From NCBI GenBank assembly GCA_963920525.1, contig OY986438.1, positions 188,619,888 to 188,683,887 on the forward strand: a stretch of DNA of 64,000 bases, written 5' to 3'. The position numbers and the translations under genes were made by a program. The notes under the pieces were generated by a model, which was not told the origin of the DNA, did not search any database, and was given only the letters and a program-made list of their open reading frames with translations. Shown one piece after another: positions 22,524 through 34,604 of this stretch. Numbering within the stretch: position 1 is the first letter of the stretch; each line of letters starts with the position of its first letter. The stretch comes from Dichetophora obliterata. Taxonomy: Eukaryota; Arthropoda; Insecta; Diptera; Sciomyzidae.

Positions 22524-22737
22524 CATAGTAGAATTAGACTAGGTAGTGTTCGGGCTGAATGTGTTCTCTTTCTAAGTGACCATAACTGTCAAACTCGTCC
22601 ATATGGATATATTTGCCAATTCTTGCTTTCATATTGCATTCGCATTGCTTGATTGCTTGTATGAAATGTCAATTTCGTTTTGACAGTTTCGGTCACCGGC
22701 TCTCCGCCCTAACACTACCTTGTTTAATTTTGCCATG
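22524..22737. mobile_element. 214-bp MITE with 8-bp duplication (P- or hAT-like), copy 2
   Basis: Ends CATAGTAGAATTAGAC and, reversed, CATGGCAAAATTAAAC match the family at 3782-3996 and are flanked by 8-bp near-duplications CTTGCTAC and CTTGCTGC (7 of 8). The length is almost identical to copy 1, and it shares the internal TGTCAA...TTGACAGTTTCGG palindrome. Interior divergence shows it is older. Confidence 0.75.
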
Positions 22738-22927
22738 CTTGCTGCATTTGCTGAGCGCCTGGTAGCCAATATCTAAGAGCGTGTATTTGAGTTTCATGCC
22801 CAACATAAAAACGTTTGTAGTTTTATAAATGTCGCCAGCATATTCTCTGACTGAGACCATGGTATAATAAGTAATAAGTAGGAGTGACATTTCGTGTTTC
22901 GACTATCGAATGTCAAGCAAAATAAAC

Positions 22928-23036
22928 CAAATAGAGAACGTGTGTCACACACATTGGCCGCATTCAGAGGAGTCACCTGCTGTGAATAGATCATTTAATT
23001 GCAAAGGTGCCAATGTATGTGACACACGCACTTTAT
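22928..23036. repeat. short palindromic repeat, shrunken GGCCGCATTC-family copy
   Basis: GTGTGTCACACACATTGG and, reversed on the right, GTGTGTCACATACATTGG enclose about 45 bp that starts GGCCGCATTCAGAGGAGTCA and contains ATTTAATTGCAAAGG. Both phrases occur in the 244-bp element at 58017-58260, so this is an internally deleted relative. A TG microsatellite follows at about 23272-23283. Confidence 0.55.
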
Positions 23037-23601
23037 ATTGTTTTCTTTTGTTTGAAATTGCAGCTCGTGAGAAAATAAGTAGTTGTTAAGGCTACCTAAT
23101 TATAATTTTATCATGAGTAGGACTGCATCGTCCAAAATTTTTTGTTTCTTTTTTTAGCTATCATAAGCCTATAGTATCTTTTTTAAAAATATAATGCAAT
23201 GATTAATGACACAAACAGTGAAAATAATGTAAATGAAATTCAATGAAATGTATGTAAATACAAATTTTATGTGTGTGTGTGTTAGTATGTATTTTAAGTG
23301 TGTATTAATTATTTCAATAAGTTTAATTTCTTTTTTTGTTTATGTTTTGCTTTATATTTTATATTAAAACCCATAATTTAGAATATAATAAAGTGATAAA
23401 AGATGATTAACCGGATGTACGGATAAACCGAATCGTGGGGCAGAAAATAAACTGCACTTTGCTTGCTATATTTTCTGTTTTCCTTGTAGCAAGATCTCAA
23501 ATGCAGGCATTAAAAGAGACTTCAAGACCCATCAAACAAAAAATCATATATAAAAAAAAGTAAAATTATTTTATTTTAGCTACAGCTCTACATATACATT
23601 G

Positions 23602-24353
23602 AAAGAAAAAAATTAAATATCCTTTTTGAGGACTATTTTTCATTCAATAGTGCTCCCTGTATTTTATTTTTATATCAACAATATTACATTTAAATGTTAT
23701 AATATAGTTTGGTGTAATTATCAAATAATAATGCTATCTGAATAAAAAATATTTTGAAAGATATAATCAAACTCTCAGGAAGTGAAAATATAAAATTTTT
23801 TCCGATTAGCATGAAAATTCTTATATAGCTGTAAGGCGGTCCGTGGCAAAGTCTTCCAGGGAATACTAATATTTTACATATATGTTTTCGCTTTGGTCAG
23901 CAGTCCCCTCACTGCTATACTTTTTTTTTTTATTTCTTTTTGTTTTGTTATTCTTCTAAAGCTGTCGATATTGGTGTGCGGTATAGGCTGTACAACTGAC
24001 TTAAAAAATTAATTATTTTTATAATGTATTCACTGTTTAAATGAAACCCATGTAATATTACTACATTTGAATGTTCTATCCTAATTGATATTGATCTATT
24101 CTTTTACAATATGAAATATATATTCTTTTTAATTTTAAAAAAAGAAGAATAAATTTATAATAAAAAAAAAATACTTTTAATGTAGCGTGTATTATTTGTC
24201 TTTAATGTGAAACCGTTTGAACATTGCCGAAAAGACATTGTTGCATATGTTCGTGTTTTATTTGATAATAGCTTGTTTTGTCGTATACTAGTGAAGTATA
24301 ATTGTTTTAAATAGGTATTCGGGTATTCGAGTGCAGTTCGATTTATATAAACA
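23602..24353. other. AT-rich spacer
   Basis: No gene or repeat recognised apart from homopolymer runs near 23921-23930 and 24164-24173. Confidence 0.45.
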
Positions 24354-24356
24354 CTA

Positions 24357-26943
24357 GCAAATACCCGCTGCTTCGCCTGCGATAAAAATATTAAATACCA
24401 TGTAAAAATTTGAAATCTTAAAATGAAAGTATTTATAGTTGTATTAAAACAAATTCAAAATATAAAAATTATTGTGTGTTATGTGTATTCCGAATTATAT
24501 ATTAAGAAATGACTTTATTTAATTTGAATAACTTATTTAAATGGTAATTGTTATGATGACATAAATTTAGCTGCCTTTCTTTTTTTTTTACTTGTGAAAA
24601 AGTCCTGCATAACAGCGTCAAAAATGTAATTTTTTACATATATTCTGAAAATAAATATATTCTTCTTAAATTGTTGTGGTAAATCGGCCTTCTTCAGTTA
24701 TTAATTGTTGTTATTGGCCTTCGGCCAAACAATAATTCTTCTTAAATTTAAAAAAAAAAACTTTATAATGACATCAAACTTTTGGCGATATCTCAAAAAC
24801 TATAGACTTTCTCAATGCATAACAATGCATATTTGTATGGAATCAAGTCGTTGATTAATAAAATTAACGGTAATTTATTTTGTTTTCGGAAATATTTTGT
24901 ACGGATATTAGATATGTTTTAAATAAACCTGTTATTATGACATTAAAATTCTTGCGATATCTCAAAACTATAGATTTTCTCAGTATAACTCATAAGCCTC
25001 AAAATGAGAAAAAAAAAACGATTGAAATTTCATGTTTTGACTTAGCAAGCAAACATTTCCGCCATTTTCAAATCGATTTTCATCCAATTTTCTTCGTTTG
25101 AAAGTTCAATTAAGTAAACTGGGAAAATGAGAAAAGGTTAACCGTTACCTCACCAATGCAATGTTTTATATTGTTTTCAAAAAACCTCTAAAATATCCAA
25201 CTTGTACTATACAATAGGCCAAGAATTGCTTTTGTTGTACATAGTTTTTTAATTTTAATTTTCCTTATTCTTTCATATAACATAATTTACCTACAAAAAT
25301 TGTACTATTGTAACACAAACACTTTCTATCATTAAAAATCATAGGCCACCTACCACCACCCCACCCCTATGATTTTTTGATGAAAACTAATTTGCTTAAA
25401 ATGTTGTTATATTTTTTGCAATATGCTACAGCTTCAAAACTAATTTATGTGAAAAAACATTTTCAAATGTAGCTTAAAAAATAATTCTGTGAAAAATATT
25501 TCAAATATTTCAAACTATTCCAAAGTTATATACATAAATCTATATTTTAATCTATTTCCTTATCTATATATTCATAGTTAACCTTATAGTTATAGTAGCC
25601 TTTGTTGTGACCCAATTCAATGAATTTTTTATGACCGTTTTTTGAATTTGTAAAAGTGTAAATTGACCTTCGAACAAAACATATGCTAGACGTTTCCATT
25701 TGAAACATCAATGCATGACGATCAGAATTTTCTGATATATACAGCATTATTATTGATGTATAGTATTGCCCGGCAGACGTTGTCCTGCTGCAGACCACCT
25801 TAATTGCTATAAACGAATTTTCATGCTTTTGGAAAAAAAATTATATATTCGCCATTTTTAGTACAGTTGCCGAAAGTAGCCGTATAAACTAAATTAACAA
25901 ATTTTAGTACTACCAAAACCGTTCGAAGTATAAAATTTTTGATTAATTCTGGGTGGAAATGGGGGTGTGGCAAAATTTTTTCTCTTAAACCATCTCATAC
26001 TCGAAACAATAGAATGCCAGAACTTCAGCCCAATTGAGATTAAACCTAGTGCGCTTTGCTTTACTCCAAGCTTATCCCCGAAAAGTGGACTTAACTAAAG
26101 TGGGTCATGCCCATTTTTAGTAAAGTTAGCGAAAGTAACCATACAACGTAGATTACCAAATTCGTCTGAAATATAGCATTTTTTGCAAAAAGTGGGCATG
26201 GAAAGTAGACGTGGCAAATCTAATATAGCATATTACGATAAAATTGGAATACCAAATCGTTTGATACCTATATCGTGTTAATCTGTTCAGTGGTTCTTGA
26301 GTGATTGTCAAACATCTGTGCAGTGTCACAACGCTTTTATAAATTCGTATAGATAGACTAACACAATCTCAAGTTTGGAAAAGCTGGCTGGCAAGGCTGC
26401 AAAACATAATTAATGCTGATAAGTAAATTGTAGCAACTCCCCTCAAGACATTAACAAAGAAAATTAATTAGCACTGTATGAAAGCAAGAATCTCCCTGAA
26501 AGTAAAGCTGGATTCACTGATCACCTTCAGCATGTTTTGAAAGTTTTTTCATATGAAGTTTTCGCTCAGAGAGAAAAATTTGTGCACGCTCTCAACTTAA
26601 TTAACATTATTTTAAATCACACAAAAACATGCTGAAGGTTATCAGTGAATTTGGCTTAACTACACAACATGGCTGTCGTGTTATATTGAGAGAAGCTCTC
26701 TCGACAAAGAGAGAAAAGCTTTGTTTGCTGTAATATTGCGCTGCTGGTTGAATGTAGGCATCAAATAAAATGCGTGATTTTGCAATAATTAAAGAATACA
26801 TTTTTTAAAAAACTTGGCAAGCTATAACAATCTATATTATCAAAGGAATCGAATAAAAAAAGAATTATCAAAATCGGTTCTGCGGTTACCGAGCATATTC
26901 TGGATCAAATTCGTGAGTCTCCTTTTATATAATAGTATAGATA
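24357..26943 (+). repeat. composite dispersed repeat, copy B
   Basis: A direct-orientation sister of 1587-4467, with the same ends (AGCAAATACCCGCTGC and TATAATAGTATAGAT), the same nested unit (about 25770-26351) and the same TAA-flanked MITE (26507-26656). It lacks the TTAA-flanked and 8-bp-flanked insertions of copy A. Small indels separate them, for example extra sequence near 24570-24600 and 25330-25370. About 22.8 kb separates A and B; flanking sequences differ, so this is transposition or an old duplication of the repeat rather than a recent large duplication. Confidence 0.75.
26507..26656. mobile_element. 150-bp MITE with TAA duplication, copy in B
   Basis: The same element and position as 4031-4180 in copy A: ends AGCTGGATTCACTGAT and ATCAGTGAATTTGGCT, TAA at 26504-26506 and 26657-26659. 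A diverged third relative is at 63741-63890. Confidence 0.7.
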
Positions 26944-26945
26944 TA

Positions 26946-27110
26946 GATTATTCCGCGGACATTAAGTCTGAGTTTATACACGAGATGGTACAGTTCAAGT
27001 ACTTCATGGATGCGGGAAGAAATAATATTGTAACTGCCAAGGAATCGCATAAATTGATTCTTGATAATATGGCACAATAAACTTTTCCGAATGTAGTGAT
27101 AGAAAAAATA
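26946..27110 (+). pseudogene. hAT transposase fragment
   Basis: Reads DYSADIKSEFIHEMVQFKYF, then TAKESHKLILDNMAQ, a TAA, then TFPNVVIEKI. The spacing of D.K.EF.HF..F and the following TFPNV.I. segment matches the region just before the dimerisation domain in ZMYM1/TTF-type hAT transposases. It starts right after the end of composite B and breaks off before the SSERSFS block. It is a dead fragment. Confidence 0.55.
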
Positions 27111-27176
27111 TAGAAGTCTGATGACTAGAAAACGCCAATAGCGATTATCGCTATCAGTAAACCATTAAATAACAGT

Positions 27177-27850
27177 AATTTTTTCATCGATATTTTTTCG
27201 GTGAAAAAGTTTTTTAGGCCGTTATTTTTTCTATCAAAAATTAAAGTTATTTCTTGATTGTTATTTCTTCAATCAGAAATTAAAGATATATATTGGACGT
27301 TATTTTTTTCAATCAGAAATAAAAGCTCTTTCTTGGTTGTTATTTTTCCGGTCAGAAATAAAAGTTATTTTCTTAAAAGTTATTTTTTGATCGATTTTTT
27401 CGAACACAAGAAAAAAATTATGTTTTGACTGAAATAATTTCTATAAAAAAATTTTTCTAAAAAGAATTTTTATTAAGAGAGTGCTGAGAGCTAATCTCAA
27501 TTTGAATATTTAAAAAAATGACAACAAAATAATGAATGGCACTTAAAAATGGAAAATGTTGGCAAAAGTTGAAAAATTTGAATGAAAATTTGAATTTTAT
27601 AAGTATAATAAATACTCGTATAATACAATTCGTAAGCTATAACTTTTATTTCTGAATGAAAAAATAACGACCAGGAAATAACTTCTATTAATGATCGAAA
27701 AAACGATAAAAAATAAATTTTATATCGAATTGAAAAAAATAACGACCAAGAAATTACTTTAATTTCTGATGAAAAAAAAAAATAACGACCAAAATAACGA
27801 TCGAAAAAAATAATGGTCAAAAAATAACTTTTATTTCGGATCAAAAATAT
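27177..27850. mobile_element. foldback (FB)-like element with tandem-repeat arms
   Basis: The left arm has five tandem units of 39-40 bp starting with GTTATTTTTT at 27221, 27260, 27299, 27339 and 27379, each continuing TCAATCAGAAATAAAAG. The right arm (about 27636-27850) has the same units in reverse (CTTTTATTTCTGAATGA, AAAATAACGACCA). Inverted arms made of short tandem units are the design of Drosophila FB elements; membership of that family is inference. The long minus-strand reading 27497-27844 is an artefact of these units. Confidence 0.65.
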
Positions 27851-28704
27851 ATCAATAAAAAATAATTTGGTTGAAGTGATTTTTATCTTGCAAATTATGA
27901 AATAATCATGTAAAAAATGGAATCTCCTAGCTCTCTAGCGTCACATTGCTATATTTAAAAGAATTATATAACAACTTTTTATACAAGATCTTTTGATCTA
28001 CAATTTTAAAAATAATAGTTATTTTAGTTATAATAGTTAGTTTTAATTTAGTTATAATAGTTTATAGCATGGACCAAGCTGATGACATCAAACTCCACAT
28101 GTGAACATAATTTTTCGAAATCAAAAAGAATAAAATACTGTCTTCGTTCATATACGTACACCCACAAAAAAAAAAGCTGGTTATTTTAAAAAAATTTTAC
28201 TAAATTTCAGCTTAAAACTTTCTAACATGAACCGTCAGGTAAAGATTACCGCATGCCATTTACGTGAATTAAGCCTGTTTTTGTGGTTTAATAAAACTGA
28301 CAAGTGTGGTTAACTTATCCGAATTTTAACCAGAATTTGTGGTTAAATCGAATTGAACAAAGTTTATTTAACCAAATGATAGGCTTAAATGTTTTACCTC
28401 AATCACTTTCATGCGAATTTTGAGCCACGAGAAAGAAAACTAAGACTAAAAAAGGCCCATTTCAATCCCAGGGGGGTCTCCAAATGACCACAGAATAACA
28501 GTCAAACCTAAATCAGAGCGGAAGCGTTTTTTATCTGTCAAAAATTTCTCATGTCCATACGATTTATATGAAGCAAACCATAATAACGAGGCAGCAACGC
28601 TCAGCGGTTGGAAAATCCAATTTTGACAGAGCGTTAGAAAGTAAAGTTGGCTGCAGAAAACGATGAAATTGGAATTTTTGCGAAAAATTTGTCATTCATC
28701 ACTA
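27851..28704. other. AT-rich spacer
   Basis: No gene recognised. A decayed CAGGTAAAGATTACC-like repeat near 28240 resembles phrases at 30580-30670, perhaps remains of an element now split by the foldback insertions. Confidence 0.4.
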
Positions 28705-30272
28705 TGCCCGCATTCAGCGGAGTCAACAGCTGACAACTGTTGTGTTGAAATTGTCAGAATTGGCCGCTTTCTCAATGTCCGGTTAAGCACTAATCAGAAC
28801 TTTAACCAGCAGTTAGCAAAAAAGCCCTTTCTCAATGTTCGGATAAGGTTGAACTCTCAGTTAAGTGCTGATTAAGTTAACGGCAAGTTGTGGTTTCGGT
28901 TAGCGCCATTTTAGGGTAAATTATTTCGAAGATGCTGTCAAACTTTAAAATTTAAGATGGCGGATAGAGTTGCCACCTAGATTTTTTTATTTTTACGAAT
29001 TCTTGTAATTTTGAAATTCTGACAACGGATTTAATTTCGAATATAATGTCACAGTTTTAAAATTTAAGATGGAGGTTAGGGCTGCCACCTAAATTTTTAC
29101 CACAGTATTGCCACCTAATAATATGTCTTTTTAAGAGTTTAAACGTCATTCATCAGTGTTAAGGAGTCGCTGATTTCGAATCTAAAGTCAGAATTTTAAA
29201 ATTCAAGATGGTGGATAGGGTTGCCACCTTAATTTTTTTAGTTTTATAAATTTGGGGCTGGCAAAAAAAATGGTAAGCCAAAAATGGGTCGTTGAATCCG
29301 AATCCGTTGTCAGAATTTAAAAATTATAAAATTTTGAAATAAAAGGGTTGTCACCTAATAATATGTCTTTTCAAGATTTTTAAACGTCATTTATTAGTGT
29401 TAAGGAGTCACTGATTTCGAATCTAAGGTCAGAATTTTAAAATTCAAGATGGTGCATAGGGTTGCCACCTTAAATTTTCTTAGTTTTATAAATTCGGGGC
29501 TGGCAAATTTTAAAATTATGACTTTAGATTCGAAATCAGCGACTCCTTTACACTAATAAATGACGTTTAAAACTCGTGAAAATATATATTATTAGGTGGC
29601 AACCTATTATTTCAAAATTTTATAATTTTTAAATTCTGACAACGGATTCGGATTCAGAGACCCATTTTTGGTATATCATTTTTTTGCCAGCCCCAAATTT
29701 ATAAAACCAAAAAAAAATTAAGGTGGCAACCCTATCCACCATCTTGAATTTTAAAATTCTGACTTTAGAATCGTAATTAGCGACACCTTAACACTGATGA
29801 ATGACGTTTAAAACTCTTAAAAAGACATATTATTAGGTGGCAATACTGTGGTAAAAATTTAGGTGGCAACCCTAACCTCCATCTTAAATTTTAAAACTGT
29901 GACATTATATTCGAAATTAAATCCGTTGTCAGAATTTCAAAATTACAAGAATTCGCAAAAAAACCAGGTGGCAACTCTATCCGCCATCTTAAATTTTAAA
30001 GTTTGACAGCATCTTCGAAATCATTTACCCTAAAATGGCGCTAACCGAAACCACAACTTGCCGTTAACTTAATCAGCACTTAACTGACAGTTCAACCTTA
30101 ACCGAACATTGAGAAAGGGCTTTTTTGCTAACTGCTGGTTAAACTTCTGATTAGTGCTTAACCGGACATTGAGAAAGCGGCCCTAAGAGTAACAACATAT
30201 TAGGAAAAAAACATCGCTCACTAAGGTATCGCCACCATAACAGCTCACAAGTGTTGACTCCGCTGAATGCAG
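28705..30272. mobile_element. outer inverted-repeat element split by a palindromic insertion
   Basis: GCATTCAGCGGAGTCAAC (from about 28709) and GTTGACTCCGCTGAATGC (to about 30269) are inverted ends of the family also present at 58017-58260. Outside the inner palindrome, the right part matches that copy in reverse (GCGATA.CTTAGTGAGCGATG). In the uninterrupted copy the corresponding point reads ATTCTAAATGTCAG, which locates the insertion site. Confidence 0.7.
28761..30183. mobile_element. 1.42-kb near-perfect palindromic element
   Basis: Two arms of about 650-700 bp meet near 29470. The ends are GGCCGCTTTCTCAATG and CATTGAGAAAGCGGCC, with TAA after the right end (30184-30186). The arms contain repeated phrases (AGGTGGCAAC, AAGATGGCGGATAG, TTAAACGTCATT) so the arms are themselves built of diverged internal repeats. 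The terminal sequence is shared with the 504-bp element at 56787-57290. It has no coding sequence. It would form a very long hairpin when single-stranded or transcribed. Confidence 0.85.
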
Positions 30273-30691
30273 CTTGTATGCCAAACACTTTTTGACAACA
30301 TCTGACATAAGGCCGCCGCTCTTATTTAGGGATGAAAATTCAGCGTTAGCGGAAAGCGGCTGGCAACGCACCGCTTAACGCTCTTATTTAGGTTTCACAG
30401 TAAGGTAAAATTGAAAACTTAAAGACAGGTTAATTTCACCTACCTTGTCCGAAGGTACCTTTTGTAACATATTCTGCATCAGTAGAGTAGAATTTTACAG
30501 TTGGAAGGTTGTTTTTTTCGCTATAAGCCTACCAAGTTTTTTCTCCTATTTTCTACTTGTATTTCTGTAAACCAGATCCTTCAGGTGAAAATAACGTGGA
30601 TCAGGTTTATACGATGTGGTACTCTCCTAACCAAATTCGTCAGGTAAAAATAACCTTGATCAGGTAAGAGTATTTTTCCCTGAATGTACAT
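30273..30691. other. spacer with two ~66-bp tandem units
   Basis: CAGGTGAAAATAACGTGGATCAGG (30584 on) recurs as CAGGTAAAAATAACCTTGATCAGG about 66 bp later. No gene is recognised. Confidence 0.45.
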
Positions 30692-30693
30692 TA

Positions 30694-30997
30694 GGGCGGG
30701 TCAAATTCTGGCTCAGCGAAATTCGTAAAATACATGTAATTTCAAGACTTTTTCTCCACTACAGCATATACAAATTCTGAAAAAAGCTGTGCGGACTTTC
30801 GTAAATAGATTCATACACATACATTCATACATTCATATTTTATAATTGAGAACAAAATCTATTTACGAAAGTCCGCACAGCTTTTTTTCAGAATTTGTAT
30901 ATGCTGTAGTGGAGAAAAAGTCTTGAAATTACATGTATTTTACGAATTTCGCTGAGCCAGACCTCCAAAAAATTCGTCCATACAAATTGACCCGCCC
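30694..30997. mobile_element. 304-bp foldback element (GGGCGGGTC family), copy 1
   Basis: Ends GGGCGGGTCAA and TTGACCCGCCC, with TA on both sides (30692-30693, 30998-30999). The two arms of about 130 bp are almost perfect reverse complements around a loop of CATACATTCATA repeats; the right arm has an extra 25-30 bp (CAAAAAATTCGTCC). A nearly identical copy is at 41284-41588. The restored target is the palindrome TGTACATTAATGTACA. Small size and TA target suggest a Tc1/mariner-type MITE. Confidence 0.88.
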
Positions 30998-30999
30998 TA

Positions 31000-33082
31000 A
31001 TGTACATAGTTACTTTAGAATATGTAGTTACTTTGTATGGGAGGTAGTCATGGTTTCATACTTTTTGACATATTTAAATTTTATGGTGATTATTTGAGAT
31101 CAAAGCTTATGTGAAAAAGTCATAGCATTAATTTTTGTGGTATTTTCAGAGATTTAACCAATTTGATCAAGTCACGTTATATTGGAGGTAGGCAAAGTTT
31201 TATCCGATTTCAACAAATTTCAAATATATGGTGTAATATCTACTCCAAAGCTTATGTACAAAATTTTTATTGCAGTTGCATTCATAGAGATTTTGATAAA
31301 GTTACTTTGTATTGGAGCTCGGCATGGTTTTCATCTGAACTTGAGCTTAATTTTTGTAATAAAAGCACATATACCAAATTTCAATTTGGTATTAATAGCG
31401 TAATTATGAATATAATTGAATTGTAAAAAAAAAATTATTTTATGCGTTAGAGCATAAAGTTAGAGTGTAAAGGGGCCTCGAAAATATGAGTTATTTAATT
31501 TTGTTTTTGGAAGTTATTTCATTGGAAGCGCACACAAGAAATAATTTTTTACTTACCGAATATTTAAGAAAAAACATAATAGAAAAGACTGATGTGTTGT
31601 TTTTTTTTTCAATTCTTCGCATATTTATTTCGCACTATATGAAATCGCTCGAGTATCTATTTGTAAATGCTTTTATGTATACGTATATTTAATTATAAAT
31701 TTGATAAAGTACATAAGTATGTGTGTTATCTTTAATTATTGTTGTTATTAATTTTAATACAAGTCTACATATCGCTTGAAAAATTAAATATTTACAATTT
31801 GTGTTAAGGATTTTATGTATTTGCGTGGCTTTTAAAGCTTTTACTTTAAGTAATTATTTTTATGTATGTTTAAAGTTTTTTATATTAATAAATTTTTTTT
31901 TGTTTTATTTCTAGAGAAAAGAATTAAAATTATAGATAGATTGACAATTACAGCTAATTACAAAAGTGAGAACTTTAAGTTTTCATTGTCATAAAAAGAA
32001 TAGTTTTTATAGCAATGCTTTATAAAGAAATTAAAAGAAAATTATTAAATAAACAAATAAATTTTAACATAAAAATATATTAAATTGATGATATGACTTT
32101 TAAGTTATTATATTAAGTTATTTTAAAACATTTAATTAGTGATAACAAAAGAAAACGCTAGGTATTTGATCGCATTTGTTAGAAGTTTAACCAAGTGCAT
32201 TGAGGAATCTTTTTTCAATACGAATACTCATAAAGTGCAGCAAATGCTTAGTTTAATTTTAATTAATGGCAGTACTGTTAGACAGTAACTTTTGCGTGTG
32301 GTCTCTAGACTCTAGAGTCAGTGTGAAGCAAAAAAATGAGAAATTATATTCAAATATTTTTAATCTTATAATAATTAGAAGAAAGGCACAATTAATAAGT
32401 ATTTGAATATATTTATTTTAAGGATTTTGCTTTCAATTACTTTTGCTTTAAGCTTACTTTAAAAAAAAAATACCTACAATAATTTTTTTTCAATTTATTT
32501 CTGGAAATGACAAAAAGTAGTAAATTTTATTTAAGTCTGTTTTTTACCAGTCTCAAAATCCTTAATTATTAAGACTTTTTCTTTTGGATATCATAAGTAT
32601 TGGTTTTTCCAATAATTTTGTAACTACTATTTTGTAATATTTGATTAAAAAACCGTTATAACTACAAAGAAGATTCGCATTCGGTTGCTTGTGGCAATGG
32701 TTATTTAATATAATTACACAGTCCAACAATCAAAATAATAACAGACTTTGAGTGACGGATTCTGGTAGAGGTGATGAGAAAAACAAAATTATATGAGTTT
32801 AAGCATTTTAAATGTTCAAGTCTGAGTAATTTTTTATTTAAGTTTAAGGTTTACTCTGATTAAGAGCTATTCGCTAGCATAAAAGTAGGAAAAGTACTTA
32901 ATATATGGCGCATTCTCTGTGAAGCGGAGAAAAAAAAATGATAAGTATTGGTTTTTTTTTTAAATTTTTCGTAAAGTTTTTTATGTGCCTTGGTTTCTAG
33001 TTATAGGCTTCAAAAGATTGGAGTTGCTGAAAAACACGATTTTTTTAAAAAACATTTTTGTGGTTAAAAAATAACTAAAAAA
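31000..33082. other. AT-rich spacer with decayed repeat
   Basis: From about 31020 to 31400 phrases such as GTTACTTTGTATGGGAGG and GTTACTTTGTATTGGAG recur, as in long decayed repeats of the mini-me-like type seen at 54 kb. The rest is plain AT-rich DNA. Short readings (31163-31692) show no domain. Confidence 0.4.
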
Positions 33083-33357
33083 ATAGTATTTGTGTATGGA
33101 TTTATGTACCTAAAAAATTGATTGTATTTTCGAATTACAAAATAAGAAATTTGTAAAATTATTTATTTGAATATATCAAATAAGAAATTTGTAAAATTAT
33201 TCCATTTCGAATCTTGAAGTTATAATTTCGAATTAAAATTCGAAGAATTTCGCAATTTTTTGGGGTTTTTTTCGAAATGATAAAAGTTTTTTGAATTACG
33301 AGTTATATCTCGGAATTCGAAAATACAATGAATTTCTATATAAATCCATTAACACAT
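33083..33357. repeat. 275-bp inverted-repeat element
   Basis: TGTGTATGGATTTATGTA...ATTGTATTTTCGAATT on the left is inverted on the right (GAATTCGAAAATACAAT...TATATAAATCCATTAACACA). Inside, AAATAAGAAATTTGTAAAATTATT is repeated in tandem. It is an old non-autonomous element; no target duplication is clear. Confidence 0.5.
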
Positions 33358-34290
33358 TTTTTTTAATTCTTTACTTACTAAAATGTTTTTTAAAACATAA
33401 AAAATAAAAAGTTTTTCTAGCAGAATATTATGACAAAATTTAAAAAATAAAAATTTCTGGTGTGGTCATGCATTCTTCACATAGAATGCTCCTCATGCCT
33501 TTGACATAGTTGTTGTGATCACAGATTTATAGTGAAATTTTATGAAATATATTTTTGTAAATTATTGGAACGCTCGCTGTAATACCATTTTTTATTGGTA
33601 TTTTTTAACTTTTTTTAAAAATAAAGTTTGAAAAAGTAGCATTTTTCGTCTTGCAGTAATAGAGTGTTAAAATTGTCTTTTGAAAAATATGTTTATTTGT
33701 TTTTTAGAAAAATTCACTATGAAATTCTTTGAATAAAATTTTTCGTAGCGTACTTCAATGGAGAAAAAAAAATTATAAACTTAATATAAAAACTCCCTAA
33801 AACTATGCAATGAAAATATCCTCGATGGCTTATAGTGAGCCATTTCGCAAGTGTTTTCATTTAAAGTAATTAAAAATTGATTATTTTTCTCCATAGAAGA
33901 ACATCTTGTTCGAAGAGACCTATAGTGATATTTTTCAAGGAGCATTTTCATTAAATGTTTTTTACCTCTACGACTACGTTAAAGAGTAATTTTTTTCAAA
34001 TTACTTTTCGAAAAAATTAAGAACACACCCATAAAAAGTAACAGAAAATTTCACTCTAGATTTAAGACCACAACACAGGTAGCTGTTAAATATTGAATCA
34101 ATATCTGAAAACCACGTATATTGAAAATTCACTCAGACCTAACGTACATGTTATTTTTTTTGTACTCTACCAGAATCAGCCTTTGATCGAAATCTGTAAT
34201 TTTGAGAATATGGAAATTGTCGAAATGTGTTAGTAAATGCTTTGGTATAAATTTAAAAATCTTGACTAAAAACGTATTTAATAAATATTT
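33358..34290. other. AT-rich spacer 3' of the host gene
   Basis: No gene or repeat recognised. AATAAA-type signals at the right edge (minus strand, about 34290-34310) probably end the transcript of the host gene. Confidence 0.4.
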
Positions 34291-34604
34291 ATGTTTTTTT
34301 TATTAATATTGCATGTAGCATAAGATTTGGTGTTTTGCTTTTCTGCTGAGTTATATTTTCACTACTGAATTCTAATGTGATGTATATAATGCTTGTGTTT
34401 TTATATGTAAAACGTTGTTTGTTTGCACGATAGATACGTGTCTGAAAAGTAGGCGTGGTGCTCTTCTACACACTATTCTTAGCTAATTCTATTCGCTTGT
34501 TCGTTCGATATTAAATTCAAAAACCGTTATTAAACTACGAAAAGGCCTTAAATGAGGCTTTCAACATTCGCTTGCATTGCATACCTTTAGGCGCGTTGCA
34601 CTGC
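34290..34604 (-). promoter_or_regulatory. 3' UTR and polyadenylation signal of the 308-aa gene
   Basis: After the stop codon the minus strand continues about 300 nt to ATTAATAAAAAAAACATAA, which contains AATAAA. No other gene intervenes, so this is the likely 3' UTR. Confidence 0.5.

Larger units (their letters stand above)
22231..23601. mobile_element. 1.37-kb element with ~200-bp inverted arms
   Basis: The left arm (22231 to about 22435) and right arm (about 23400-23601) are reverse complements: both start CAATGTATATGTAGAGCT and share AAATAAAAT, GAAGTCTC, ATCTTGCTAC, AGCAAGCAAAGTGC and TTCGGTT.ATCC. Identity is about 75-80% by eye. The interior has been hit by a P/hAT-like MITE (22524-22737) and a small palindromic repeat (22928-23035). 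It has no coding capacity. Confidence 0.7.

Noticed and set aside
27497..27844. 115-codon minus-strand reading with repeating SEIKVISWSLFF
   Set aside because: Translation of the foldback tandem units.
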